In this document: in pieces, positions 42,884 to 53,371 of the stretch
Numbering within the stretch: position 1 is the stretch's first letter
Layout of the letters: every line of letters begins with the position of its first letter
Assembly (NCBI GenBank): GCA_004835665.1
Contig: RBKR01000021.1
Span: forward strand, 310,001-374,000
DNA length: 64,000 nucleotides
Source: Phoma sp. XZ068
Lineage: Eukaryota > Ascomycota > Dothideomycetes > Pleosporales > Didymellaceae
Reading direction: 5' to 3'
The notes under the pieces: generated by a model
Database searches by the model: none
What the model saw: the letters and a program-made list of their open reading frames with translations, nothing else
What the model was told of the DNA's origin: nothing
Made by a program: the position numbers and the translations under genes

Positions 42884-43945
42884 TCAGTCCCAAACCTGCC
42901 GACAGCTGACATTGATGCGTTTTGTCCCCATGTAACCTCTCCACTTCTTGAAGGCTTTCTCCTCGGCCGAAGTCGCACCAGGAGTTCCTACTGGCCAGTT
43001 GGCCAGGTACGGAGGACAGGTACTCGGTAAAGTCCTAGCCATCGCATGCCAAGCCCATCTAGCATTGCCAGTGAGGTGGACGCAGTCACCGCTTCGAACC
43101 CTGATGGCGACGGTCCGCGGCGCGTCCTCTCCCTCGCCATCATCTTCTCCTTTAGCCATAATGAAGATACCATCGCAGCCGACGCTAAAGCTTGCAAGTG
43201 CGCGTTGGCATTGTTCACTCACGTCGCGATGGACAGGCATGAAGTCCTTTGCGCCATACATCAGCACCACTCCGGATTCGGGGCGAATATGTGGAAACAA
43301 ACTCGTGACAAGGTTTGACAGATCGCCCGGAAATGGCGTTGCATGCTTCGCATAGCTCCTTGTTGGCCAATCGTACTGTTCTCCAAGTGTGAGCCATCGT
43401 AGTTTGGTGTACAAAAATTGTTCGTTGTTGAGTGGTTTCTGTTTGTCTACGATTTTGGGCGCCAGGACATCCTCTGCTGCGGACCTGTCACGCAAGAAGA
43501 AGCTGTTGTCGAATCGTCTTGGTTCTGAAGTTGGTTTAGGTGGATATCGAATATCGTAATCTGCTTGCAGGTTGATCTTGTGGCTTGGATCTGCCAGATC
43601 TCGATGCATAAGACAAGATGTAAATAGAACTTGGGTTTCCGGAGGCAAAAGTCTGGAAACGACTTGGAGTCCAGGAAAGTCTCGATGCTCAAAAATAGGC
43701 GCATCTTCTACAGGCGCAGACAGTGGTCGCCCACCTGCATAAGCTTGACACGCATCTACGATGCGTGAAGCGGGAATAACACCGGCAGGACGCCAGGTGT
43801 CCTTCTGTTCTGGGGTAAAGTCATCGCGTTTACTTAAGTCGAACACATTGGGATCGCTTTCGAGTTCAGCTTTTCTCATGCTTTGGTACCGCCAGTGCTC
43901 TTTCTGAATGAAATTTGGTGGCGTTGCGTGTGTGTCATGATGCAC
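42884..43945 (-). CDS. AlkB-family Fe(II)/2-oxoglutarate dioxygenase (ALKBH1 type)
   Basis: The frame encodes up to 353 residues. Family motifs: LRWLTLGEQYDWPTRSY, LMYGAKDFMPVHRDVSEQC with the HxD iron ligands, the second His in WAWHAMARTLP, and the 2-oxoglutarate Arg motif RINVSCRQV at the C-terminus. ALKBH1 proteins act on nucleic acids (tRNA m1A or DNA 6mA demethylation, AP lyase in some species) in mitochondria or the nucleus. The start is uncertain. The frame opens at a GTG (43945) with a stop upstream, and the first in-frame ATG is 43879. An ATG at 44037 with a GTATGT donor suggests an upstream exon, but that splice gives the wrong phase, while a weak GTTCGT donor would fit. Confidence 0.87.
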   Translation of the reverse strand: MHHDTHATPPNFIQKEHWRYQSMRKAELESDPNVFDLSKRDDFTPEQKDTWRPAGVIPASRIVDACQAYAGGRPLSAPVEDAPIFEHRDFPGLQVVSRLLPPETQVLFTSCLMHRDLADPSHKINLQADYDIRYPPKPTSEPRRFDNSFFLRDRSAAEDVLAPKIVDKQKPLNNEQFLYTKLRWLTLGEQYDWPTRSYAKHATPFPGDLSNLVTSLFPHIRPESGVVLMYGAKDFMPVHRDVSEQCQRALASFSVGCDGIFIMAKGEDDGEGEDAPRTVAIRVRSGDCVHLTGNARWAWHAMARTLPSTCPPYLANWPVGTPGATSAEEKAFKKWRGYMGTKRINVSCRQVWD

Positions 43946-44425
43946 GGAGCCGTTCTACATGATCTGTCAGCCAGACTCGTTCAGTATGCTTGTAGTGACA
44001 TACGAACGCGCTCGGTCTGCCCAGTAGACAAGTCCATTGCTTGTTTAGGCTTAAGTGGTGCACTGCAGTGTGCCCGCGTTCTTGGTGTCGCTCTGATGAG
44101 GCTGCGCCACGCTACCGATCCGTCAACGATCCTCTGCAGTTGCATCTATCACCAGAGATGCTAATGACCAGTCCACAGCAAGGTTGTTCAATTATTGTGG
44201 ACGTTGGTTGTTACACAAGGATGGTGAAAAGTCCCAAGGCAAAAAAGGCCCGTGCGTGATGAGTAAGCTAGCCGCTTCTGCCTAGGTGCGCATGACTCTG
44301 CCACTTATAATATAATAATGTCAATGCAACTGCCTAATTAGTCTGTCACCATTTCACTACTGAATGTTGTGTAAATTCCTACTTCAATTTGAGATAAACC
44401 CATTTAGGAACTACCCAAGCACACC
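43946..44425. other. Gap between the AlkB-like and quinone-oxidoreductase-like genes
   Basis: It probably contains the first, partly untranslated exon of the AlkB-like gene (ATG at 44037 on the minus strand with a short upstream frame) and the 3' flank of the oxidoreductase gene. Nothing else is recognised. Confidence 0.45.
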
Positions 44426-45633
44426 TCAAAGTTTGATGACAACCTTTCCAACATGCTTGCCGGATGACAAGTAGTCGAAAGCAGCCTCTGCTTTATCGAA
44501 AGAGAAAGTCCGATCAATGAGAGAGCCTAATTCAACGTTCTTCTCCTCTAAAAATGAATTCAGTGCCTCCAAGTCTGCTTTGGAACCACCCAAAAGCCCC
44601 CTATGGCTTACTGTTAGCGTCGTACGGCATCTTCGAGAGATTCAACTTACACAATGTGCGCTTCCTTTACTATCAATGTCATGAGTAGACTCGGTGGCCA
44701 GTTAGCCTCAAAGCCACCCAGAAAACCTACGAGAGCGATTCTACCGCCCCTCTTCCGCAAAATGTGGAGGTCATCAGGGATCGACGCTACTCCGATGTTG
44801 TTGAGGACGTAGTCGACACCTTTGCCGCCGGTAAGGCGAAGGACCTCTGCGGTGACGTCAGGGTTGGTCTTGTAGTTGATGAGTCCAATCCTCGAGTCAA
44901 ATTCCCTCAGCTTTTTCAGTTTGATATCAGCAGAAGATGTTACGATAGGCCGAATACCAGCAGCAAGACAGATCTGCAATGCGAACATGCTGACGCCGCC
45001 AGTGCCTGCTTCATGTCAGCAATTAGTTTGAGTGACTCATGGGTTAAGCCAACGATTACCCTGCAATAATGCTGTGGCACCCTGCGTCGGCCCTTGCAGA
45101 CGGTTCAATGCAACCCAAGCAGTGATTCCAGCAATCGTCACTGTGGAGGCCTGTTTCCATGTTTAGCGGCATTCTTAATACTGAGAAGGGGTACTGCTCA
45201 CCTCCTCCCACGACAAATGGCTCGGAACCTTCACCAAGTACTTCTCCTCATAAATTGCATACTCTGTCAGGACACCCGGACCGTTGCCGCCCAGTACATT
45301 TGCATCGATATCTCTTTCATTGCCCGTGAGGGCTTCCAGATCTATAGTCGGCGCAACACGATCACCAATCTTGAACTTATTGGCTTCTGTTCCTAATGCT
45401 ACTACCTCGGCTGCAGTGTCAGATGCGCAGATACCGCCGACTTCGACTGGGGCAGGATAACCGCCTTCGCGAAGCATCGCTACATCGCGGTAATTGAGGG
45501 AGACAGCATGGATGCGGATCACGACATCGTGAGGGCTCAGCTCTGCAGGGAGAGTATCAACGGAGGGAATGATAGACAAGGGATACGGCGGCGCAGTGCG
45601 ACGCCATGAACGGGTAGTTTTCGGGTAAGACAT
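44426..45633 (-). CDS. Zinc-independent MDR oxidoreductase (quinone-reductase-like)
   Basis: Four exons (45202-45633, 45060-45150, 44651-45005, 44426-44600) with introns of 51, 54 and 50 bases give 350 residues, the standard MDR length. The GroES-like half has VVIRIHAVSLNYRDVAMLR and IGDRVAPTI. The Rossmann half has GATALLQGTGGVSMFALQI for NAD(P)H, then LINYKTNPDV, GGKGVDYVLNNIG and RIALVGFLGG. The enzyme ends FDYLSSGKHVGKVVIKL. The four structural-zinc cysteines and the catalytic-zinc cysteine of true alcohol dehydrogenases are absent, so reduction of quinones or enones is likelier than alcohol oxidation. The substrate is unknown. Confidence 0.9.
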
Positions 45634-46094
45634 ATTGCCTTTGTGGATGGCTCAGAGGTATACTTCGGACTCATCTCTTATACTTTTTTATAGGGCACAT
45701 CCTTACAATGATTTTGGTGCAATTGCACGATTATAGCAGTGTGCAGTTTGTGTTGGGTGATCTGGCGGAACTCCACTCAGATGCTTACCAATGCAACGTT
45801 GGAACCCATTGTGATGTGCGATTTCAAACAAGAAACATCCGCAGTTGTCTCCATATCACATCCAAAAGATCGGCGATACCAAAGCGATATCAAAGCATCC
45901 GCGTATGAGACGTTATTACCGAGATTGTTACTGGTCTGGATCGCGGGTTCTTGCGGCAACACGACTTTTCAGCTACGTACACAGTATCACAAGCACCCTC
46001 CATCTCCGCATATCTTCTCGTGCATTTTGACAAGTTTACAAGGCTTCAGCTTGTTGCTCTTGCGGCCCTTGCACATGGTCATCCTTGCGAGCTC
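45634..46094. other. Gap between the oxidoreductase and PLC genes
   Basis: It contains the promoter of the oxidoreductase gene, with an AT-rich TATACTTTTTTATA-like stretch near 45678-45692 on the far side of its start codon, and the 3' flank of the PLC gene. No other gene is seen. Confidence 0.45.
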
Positions 46095-47866
46095 CTAGAT
46101 ATCCTCGAACTGGAATTTGACAAGCAATGTGCAAGTCGTCTCATGGCCTCCCAGATCCAGCATGCGAATGAAACTCCAGCCAGGTACGGCGTACATGAGC
46201 CGTACAGCTGCGACAGCAAAGATTGGGTTGCGTGCAAAGCTATCATCGCTCTTGATGAGCAGACGTAGGAACACCAGCTCACTGTCTTCGTACTCCCATT
46301 CGAGCACTTCGTACCACACAGGATCATTGGCGGGTGAAGTCTCCTTGTGCATGAATGTCGCTAACTTCGACGGTTTGTAGCCTGCAGTCTTGCGCTTGGG
46401 TGGAATGTTGTTCAAGTCATTGGGATGCACAAGTGTGCAGGTTAGATAAGGTTTGATATCGCCATGTTCGCGGTCAGCAGGCAGAGGGACATCAGTGGCG
46501 CCAGCAACGTGCAAGTGAAGCCTCTTCCGCCTGCCAGTCAGTATGTTACCGTTACCGCCGGCGCGCAGAGCAGCAGGTTTCAAGACGTAACCGCCTGAAC
46601 CGGCAAAGAGGGCTTCATTGAGTTGCATACTGGCACCAAATGTCTGCCAGTTCAGAGCACAGACTTGTGCGCCAATACCCCAGAACGGCACTGGTGGAAG
46701 ATTTTTAGAAGAGATGCGAGTTCCCTTGGGATAGACACGCATGAGGTGGTGCGCATTGTGTCGAGCAATCTTGGGGCTGTTACCCGGCAGATGCTTCTTC
46801 AGACCTGACTCCGAAACGTTGATGAGCTGGTGGTGCGGCGCATTCTCAAGGTTCGCTTCAAACCAGGAGTTGTTGACCGGCTTCACAGATTGTGCATACA
46901 CGCCAAGCTCCGCAAGCTCTGGAATAATAATGCCTTGAGGGCACTCCTGCTTCTGCTGGTTGTACTGCTGGTGGGCCTTTCTCGCCTCCTCGTCCTCAGA
47001 ACTGTCGCTATCACTGCTGCTTTCTTCTTCATTTGGTAGGTGGTATTCCACGACGACAACAATCTTGTTCCTCAGCTCTGCTAGGGTGACATGGTTGCCT
47101 GACCCTTCTTGTTCAAGGTGGCCTTTCTCACGAATAGCCTTGCTAAGCAATCGTTGACCAAAGACTTCTTGCATAATCCATGCGAGTCGCAATTGACCAT
47201 GAGCACCACAGTGATTCTCGAGTGAGATCATGATGGGAGCAGCGTTCTTCTCGTCGGCGACCTCCCTGTCGACGACGTCGCGAATGGTCTCGCATACTGA
47301 ACGAAAGGGGATGTTAGACACCAACGTGTACCCATGCGTGACCTTGGGTTCATCAGGGTTGTCGTCATTATCCTAAAATTCATTAGCAACTGTACTTTTC
47401 TCGTCCAAAGGCGGTAACATACCCAAGCATCTATCTCTACGCATCTGGATCCCGTCTGCAAAGCAATTTCATAAGCCGACGCATCAGACGAGCCGAACAA
47501 CTGGTGTGCCATGAGATACGTATTGTGGCTCGAGCTGATGAAGTACTCCGGAAGTGGATGGTTACGATCGATGACTTCGGGTGGAACCTTGATGTGGCTC
47601 CTATCGAGTAGCTCTCTTAAAGCTGTGCTTGGTTGTTCCATGTCAACACCAGCTTCGCCTTTCGACAACACATTCTCCTTGTACAAGATTTCTCTTAGCG
47701 CTTTGCTGACCCGCAGTCTGTCTTTGGTGACATGTGATTCTCGCGATGCATGGCCACCGCCAGCAACTGTGTTGACATCGATCACCTCGCCCTTGTCTTC
47801 ATCATCAACCTTTGAAGATCCAGAGAAGACATTAAGTTTCGAGATCCCAGAGACCAGACTGGACAT
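46095..47866 (-). CDS. Divergent phosphoinositide-specific phospholipase C (X, Y and C2 domains)
   Basis: Exons 47423-47866 and 46095-47372, joined over a 50-base intron, give 573 residues, shorter than Plc1 because there is no PH domain and no EF-hand. Domain X has FISSSHNTYLMAHQL (first catalytic His and Asn), SRCVEIDAW (Glu and Asp) and ISLENHCG. The second catalytic His of GHTL is Tyr here (HGYTL, residue about 163). The lysines after domain X that bind substrate phosphates are replaced (NKIVVVVEYHLP). An acidic Ser/Asp/Glu linker leads to domain Y (RHNAHHLMRVYPKGTRISS, VCALNWQTFGASMQLNEALF) and a C2 domain. It may be a PLC with altered chemistry or a pseudo-enzyme. Membrane-associated cytosolic location is expected. 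Confidence 0.9.
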
Positions 47867-48977
47867 TTTGAATGTGGCTCGGGCTGTGGCTGGGGTGTGG
47901 AACTGTGGAACGGTAAGGATAATGTAGATTGTAGAGTTGGCGGGGATGCAATGACGCCAAAGATCACGGTGAGGGGCACAGCCACGAGCCGCTTGCGCTT
48001 GGCTGGCGTAAACCGGCTGAAGCGGAAAGAAAGACCCGCACAATAAAACAATATCTTCGACAATCCCGTTCACAATGTTTCTGGGGTCGAACGCGTCGCC
48101 GTCGCGACTTTATTACTGAGGCAGGAATGATTCGTCGCTGAGTCAGTGGAGACATGTTGCTGCGACGTCACTGACTAATGAACTGCAACGCGCACGAATG
48201 ATGTATACGCGTTTGAGCAAAACCGTGACTTTGCACAGAGCTATTTGATGTCTACCAATCAAGGCATTCGAAACACTTTCACAAACTTGCGCAAGATATA
48301 ATGGTTTACCACAAAATTTGCCATGAGCACGAAAGACGTACAAAAGGTCAAGATGACATCTTTGAGGCTGCCATAGGTACTGCAGGCATATGCTACTAAT
48401 AAGCGAGAAAAGCTGCTCAGCAGATCGAGAGACACCTCAACAGCTTTCTCACTTTTGACCAGTGACACCATGCAGGCTCACTCGGACGACTAAGTGATGA
48501 TCAAGCCTACAGCTTCATGTACATCCCCCACAATCGCCAAGCTCACCCCGCAAGTTCTTCCGTCCAATGCAACCCCCAGCATCCCATCGCGCAGATCCGG
48601 AAATGTACTCACGGAAAAGTACTCCAGTATGCTCCAGTGTACAACAGAGGAAACCGACTAGACGTGCATCCTTAGGTAAGAAATCTCCGGAACTAGTTTA
48701 CTGACGTCCAATAAAAAGTTGGAACGATGTGGACCAGCCTCACGATGGTTTACCTCGTTTGAGCTTCCAAGAAGTTGAGATATTTGAAAAGCATAAGGCA
48801 TCCTGGAGATGAGCTTGGCCAGCATAATGAACAGCAGGAAGATGTACCGAAACGCAGAAACAATCGTAACTCTCCGTCCGTGGGTGAAGGTAGGATAGGT
48901 ATATAAGGTAAGCAATACCTGTGTGAGTTCCTGCTTGTCATACTCGTTGTACCACAATATTGTGCTTGACCTTCAGA
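47867..48977. other. 1.1-kb divergent region between PLC and GH105 genes
   Basis: It holds both promoters. A clear TATATAA lies at 48900-48906 for the GH105 gene. Minus-strand frames (for example 48658-48957) have no motif. No RNA gene or repeat is evident. Confidence 0.45.
48900..48906 (+). promoter_or_regulatory. TATA box of the GH105 gene
   Basis: TATATAA occurs 72 bases before the ATG at 48978, inside GGTATATAAGG. A strong TATA box suits an inducible secreted-enzyme gene. Confidence 0.6.
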
Positions 48978-50265
48978 ATGAAAACTTTCCTCATCAGCAC
49001 TATGGCACTTGCTGCTGTAGTATCAGCCAAGATCACATTGCCAAATGGCTGGTTCAAAATTCCGCCCGAAGAAAAGATTGAGCCTGGAAAGTTCAATAGC
49101 AAGCCACGCTACCTGACATGGATGGCCGACTCTCAGATCAAGCATGGCGTGGAACCTACATTCGCTTACACAGTCTCTGCCTACCTCTCAGGGATCCTTC
49201 TCGCATACGAAAGAACAGGAGACGACAAGTACCGAGACTATGTTAAACGTCATGCAGACACAGTGCTTTACCCAGCCTGGAACGGCGAGATATTACTACA
49301 CAATAACAGCAACTCCATCGATGATATTCGCTTTGGCCATACTTTCCTGGACATGTACAATCTTACTGGCGGAGAAGAAATCTACAAGATCGCAGCAGAC
49401 AGCCTTAAAGACCAGATCGATCGCTCTTTTCGCACGCCGGATGGCGGTTTCTACCACCGCTATCCTGTATACATCGATCAGATGTGGCTTGACGGCATTT
49501 ACATGCTTGATGTGTTCTACGCACGCTGGACCTATGAATTCCAGCCGGACAACACAACGGCCTGGGATGACATCGCCCTACAGTTCGACCTTATCGATGC
49601 TGGTACCACGGTCGACAGAGAGCGCACAAACGGTCTACCAGTCCATGGTTTCGATGTCAGCAAGAAGTCCATATGGGCTGACCCTGAAACTGGCGCCGCG
49701 CCACATGTCTGGGGTCGTGCAGTGGGATGGTATATTATGGCGCTTGTCGACACTTTGGATTACTTCCCTGAGAAGCATGAAGGTCGTGCGCGACTGATTA
49801 AATACCTCCAGTCTGTGGCTGATGCCATAGTCGCCGCTCAAGATCCGAAGTACAAAGGTTGGTATAATATTATGGACCCTGGGCTTGAGGACCGCTCTGG
49901 CAACTACATCGAAAGCTCTGGATCTTCCATGTTTGTGTACGGTCTGCTCAAGGGAGTACGCCTTGGCTACCTCAAGGGAAAGAAGTACCTCGACACTGCA
50001 CTCAGCGGGTACGAGCTCATGACGGAGACCTTTGCTGAGAAACGCAAGGGCGATGGCGCATTGGTGTGGGAATGGACAGTTCAGACGGGCAGTCTGAGCT
50101 CAAACGGTAGTTTTGAGGTAAGTCACGATTGAGGTACCTATTGGGTTTTAATAACAATCCCAGTACTATGCAAGCATGCCCCTATTCGAGAACGATTTGA
50201 AGGGAGTCGCGCCTTTCCTCTTTTCTAGCTATGAGTACGAGCTGTACGTCGAAGGTCAGCTCTAA
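48978..50265 (+). CDS. Secreted GH105 unsaturated rhamnogalacturonyl hydrolase
   Basis: Exons 48978-50117 and 50164-50265 (46-base intron) give 413 residues. A signal peptide MKTFLISTMALAAVVSA is followed by a mature start at KITLPNGW. The six-hairpin fold of GH88/GH105 is seen in SIDDIRFGHTFLDMYNLTG (with the catalytic-type Asp), YPVYIDQMWLDGIYMLDVFY, HVWGRAVGWYIMALVDTLDY and NYIESSGSSMFVYGLLKGV. The enzyme removes the unsaturated galacturonate left by rhamnogalacturonan lyases from pectin fragments, outside the cell. N-glycosylation sites (NNS, NLT, NTT, NGS) are present. Length and motifs are complete. No lyase gene is next to it. Confidence 0.93.
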
Positions 50266-50955
50266 GGTTACGAGCAGATGGGATGATAGTCAGCGTCGTT
50301 GGATAGCTCTGAGCTAGACGCGCAATATCCTCCTGTTGACTGGGTCATAAAGGCTTCTTTCATCTAGAAATATGAAAACATAGATCCTCTCAACAACCTT
50401 GATCTTCCCCTTCAAAATCGCGGGCTCCTGAATCGTCCCTTTGGCATCTCGCGTAGGGCAATGACTTTTTCTGTAAATGAGGCTGTACCGACTGTCATAT
50501 GTGTGGGGATACCATTCGGGCCGACTGAAGACAACCATCTATCCACAGCCTTAGGGATTGTGTGTCCATACTATCGTGTCTTTTCAAGCAACGGCAATTG
50601 ACGGTATTATCGATAACAATCAGATGTAGATGTTACAGCGGGGCAGATAACACCAGCCGTACGACCGACCGAGTTGGTCACAAACGGAACTCGCTCTCCT
50701 CACGTCGGAAGAGGTCCGCGATGGTCAACAAACGCGACTCGGCGACTACCACTAGTATTCTCATTCACTGGTCCTCACGACGTCATGAGAGCACGCGTTG
50801 TCACACACGAGCTGCGGCTCGGCGCGATGGGCAGGAATTCAGCGGTGCGGGGTTGTACCCGATTTGGCCGAATGTGGGGAAGCAAAAGAGGTATAAGGAT
50901 CAAAAGTCACGCTCAGAAAGGTTAACAATCAATTAGCTAGGTAAAGCGATACAAG
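50266..50955. other. Gap between the GH105 and cyclase-family genes
   Basis: It holds the GH105 3' flank and the promoter of the cyclase gene. GGTATAAGG near 50889-50897 may serve as TATA. A CGG-N7-CCG palindrome at 50706-50718 is a possible zinc-cluster-factor site but is short enough to occur by chance. Confidence 0.45.
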
Positions 50956-52312
50956 ATGGCACAAATACTTCAGAACGCTCAAGAGAAGCTCTCGACTATG
51001 ACAGGCGGTATACTGGGGTCCGAGTACAAGTTTCCTGCCTTTGATGAGTTGCCGAAGGTAGAAGGCATGCCCCAAGGCTCAATATGGGGCTTCTACGACA
51101 AAAACGGCAAGAAAGATGAAGTTGGAGGTCCGTCCACATGTCTCGGTCAACCAAATCTGACCTTACCTAAGATTTTTTTGCATCTAACAGTCGCCAGCTA
51201 TTAACCTGCTCACTCCTGCAGTTGTCCAAGCTGCCTCTAAAGAAATCAGCACTGGCGAACACATTCAGCTCGACTGGCCCCTCCACAATGTCCAGTTTCC
51301 TGGCTTCAGTCGCAAGGAATTTCATCAGAAGAAAATCAACTTTTCCGACTTTACGGATTGGAAAGCCATGGATGACGAAGTATACATCAACACACAGTCT
51401 GGTTCGCAATGGGATAGTCTGAAGCACTTTGCGCATCAGTCCAGCGGTAAGTATTATAATGGGCTTACGCATGAGGAGGCTGCGAAGTCGGACAGGAACG
51501 GCACGCATAATTGGTGTGAGAGAGGTGGAATCGTTGGGAGAGGTGTATTGTGTGATTGGTTGAGGTATAATACATTTCTGCCACTTCAAGGACCTAATTC
51601 TTGAAGACTGGTCTCTCCGAAGTATTAGAAGACTAACTAGTACGCAGTTGGTACGAGGAGAAGAATGGGAAGGCACCGTCGGCGGTCAGCAGGCATGAGA
51701 TTCCGATTATGGAGATTGAAGCGACGTTGAAGTGGCAGGGGACGACGTTAAAGCAGGGAGATATACTGATGATAAGGAGCGGGTAAGATGATTTAAGCCA
51801 AACTGAATTTATAGATTTGGATGGGCTAACTTATGATAGATATGTGAGGTGGCACAAGTAAGTGGGGAACGGTGATCAAATGAGCTGTATTAATATAACT
51901 TTGCAGCAACGCAAACGAAGCAGAACGGAAATCTGGTACCCGTGAGAACAGCGTTGCCATCGGTGTTCAGGCTAACGAAAACACCATTCGATGGTTTTAC
52001 AGTAAGCACCTGGCAGCTCTCGTTGGCGACACAGTTGCTTTCGAGGCATGGCCACCAAAGTTCACGGATGGCTGGTGTCTTCACGAATGGATCCTTGTGC
52101 ATTGGGGAATGCCAATTGGCGAAATGTGGGACCTCGAAAAGTTGAGTGAGAAGTGCAAGAGTATGAAGCGCTACAGTAAGTATTAAACCATGACGATTAT
52201 GGTGGGGAAAAACGATGCTGACCCAATCTTCACAGCATTCTTCCTCACGAGCGCGCCCTTACATGTAAAAGGTGGGATTGGAAGCCCACCAGGTGCTATT
52301 GCTATCTTTTAG
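50956..52312 (+). CDS. Cyclase-family protein (kynurenine formamidase-like fold)
   Basis: Six exons (50956-51127, 51198-51564, 51648-51782, 51840-51857, 51907-52175, 52236-52312) give 345 residues. One exon is only 18 bases. Motifs of the putative-cyclase family: GAINLLTPAVVQAA at the domain start, QWDSLKHFAHQSSGKYYNG in place of the metal-binding HxGTHxDxPxH stretch, WCERGGIVGRGVLCDWL, LKQGDILMIRSGYVRWH and WCLHEWILVHWGMPIGEMWD. The fungal branch often lacks the strict bacterial metal motif, as here. The reaction is unknown. Related proteins hydrolyse amide or lactone bonds. It lies 690 bases downstream of the GH105 gene on the same strand, but no functional link is proven. Confidence 0.85.
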
Positions 52313-53371
52313 ATATGGTATGGATGTTTTACTGTTCGAGGAGGTATAACAGTGTATTTGCAGCGGTGGGCCTACGTGCGCATCCTGCTCGACCTATTGT
52401 CACGCAACTTCGTTATGTTTACGAAATCTGAAATATACCAGTCATACATCTGTTTCTTGATTTTCATGTCTCGTCATCTACTCATGCGTCGTGATTTGTT
52501 CGCTAACGACGATGGACTTGTGTAAGTCACCGTAATCCCGGCCAGGGCCTTTGAAGGGTAGCTTGTCACAATGGTAATGACATGAACAATTAATACTAAA
52601 CTTACATATTGTCTCATCACGAAGATTCTTCAAGTATTTACTTACAATTCGATTAAACTTGTAACTTTTGAAGATGGTGGGCCGCAGCCCTATGCTCCGC
52701 CTCATAGTTCTCAGTGCATATCCAACGGCGATTCTTCGTCATTTGTGTAGTTATCATGTCATCCATAATTGCGCGTCGAGGCGTCCACATCCATGATTGG
52801 ATCTTGTTTTGAAGGTCTACCAAAGGAAGCTTCTGCCACCAGGGACAATCGCCATATCCAGTGAGATGCAGATTTCTATGCATGCTCGGGTCATTGCAGC
52901 GCGGAAGTGTAATGAGACCAGTCGATGGAGGACGCGATGGCGAGCCACACGGTTTGTAGGGCAAGGCTACTTAAAAATCTAGAAGGATGCATAGTACGAG
53001 TTGAATCATAATGCTTCAAGACGTGACTTGCAAAATTGCGACCTTGTGTGACAACTCGCAAGTGTTGCAGCCATCCCGGCGTTCACACTGCAATTAAGAG
53101 CCTATCTTAAGAGTATGATGGCTTGTGTTAGAAGAATATGGAATCATATTGATCATCTTTTGTGGCTGCTGCGCGCTCAACACAAACAAGGCGGCAGATA
53201 CATACAGAGCCAGGTGAGACCACAACGCACGATTCAGCATCGCCATTGTAGCATACCGAGGTATCAATTTGTGATTTTGAAGACATAATATCAATTAAAC
53301 AGAGCTGACAGGCAACCACGTTACATCGCAACATTGTAGACCACTCCAACTACCAGAGACTTATGCAGGCC
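52313..53371. other. 1.06-kb convergent gap
   Basis: This region lies between the 3' ends of the cyclase and 2EXR-like genes. The longest frame (52653-52964 minus, 103 codons) has no recognised motif. I see nothing else that can be supported. Confidence 0.45.

Noticed and set aside
50706..50718. CGG-N7-CCG palindrome as a zinc-cluster-factor binding site
   Set aside because: Such a six-base pattern is expected many times in 64 kb, so there is no independent support.
37012..52312. A secondary-metabolite or catabolic gene cluster covering the right-middle part
   Set aside because: There is no polyketide, peptide or terpene synthase. The genes have mixed housekeeping and accessory roles and separate promoters.
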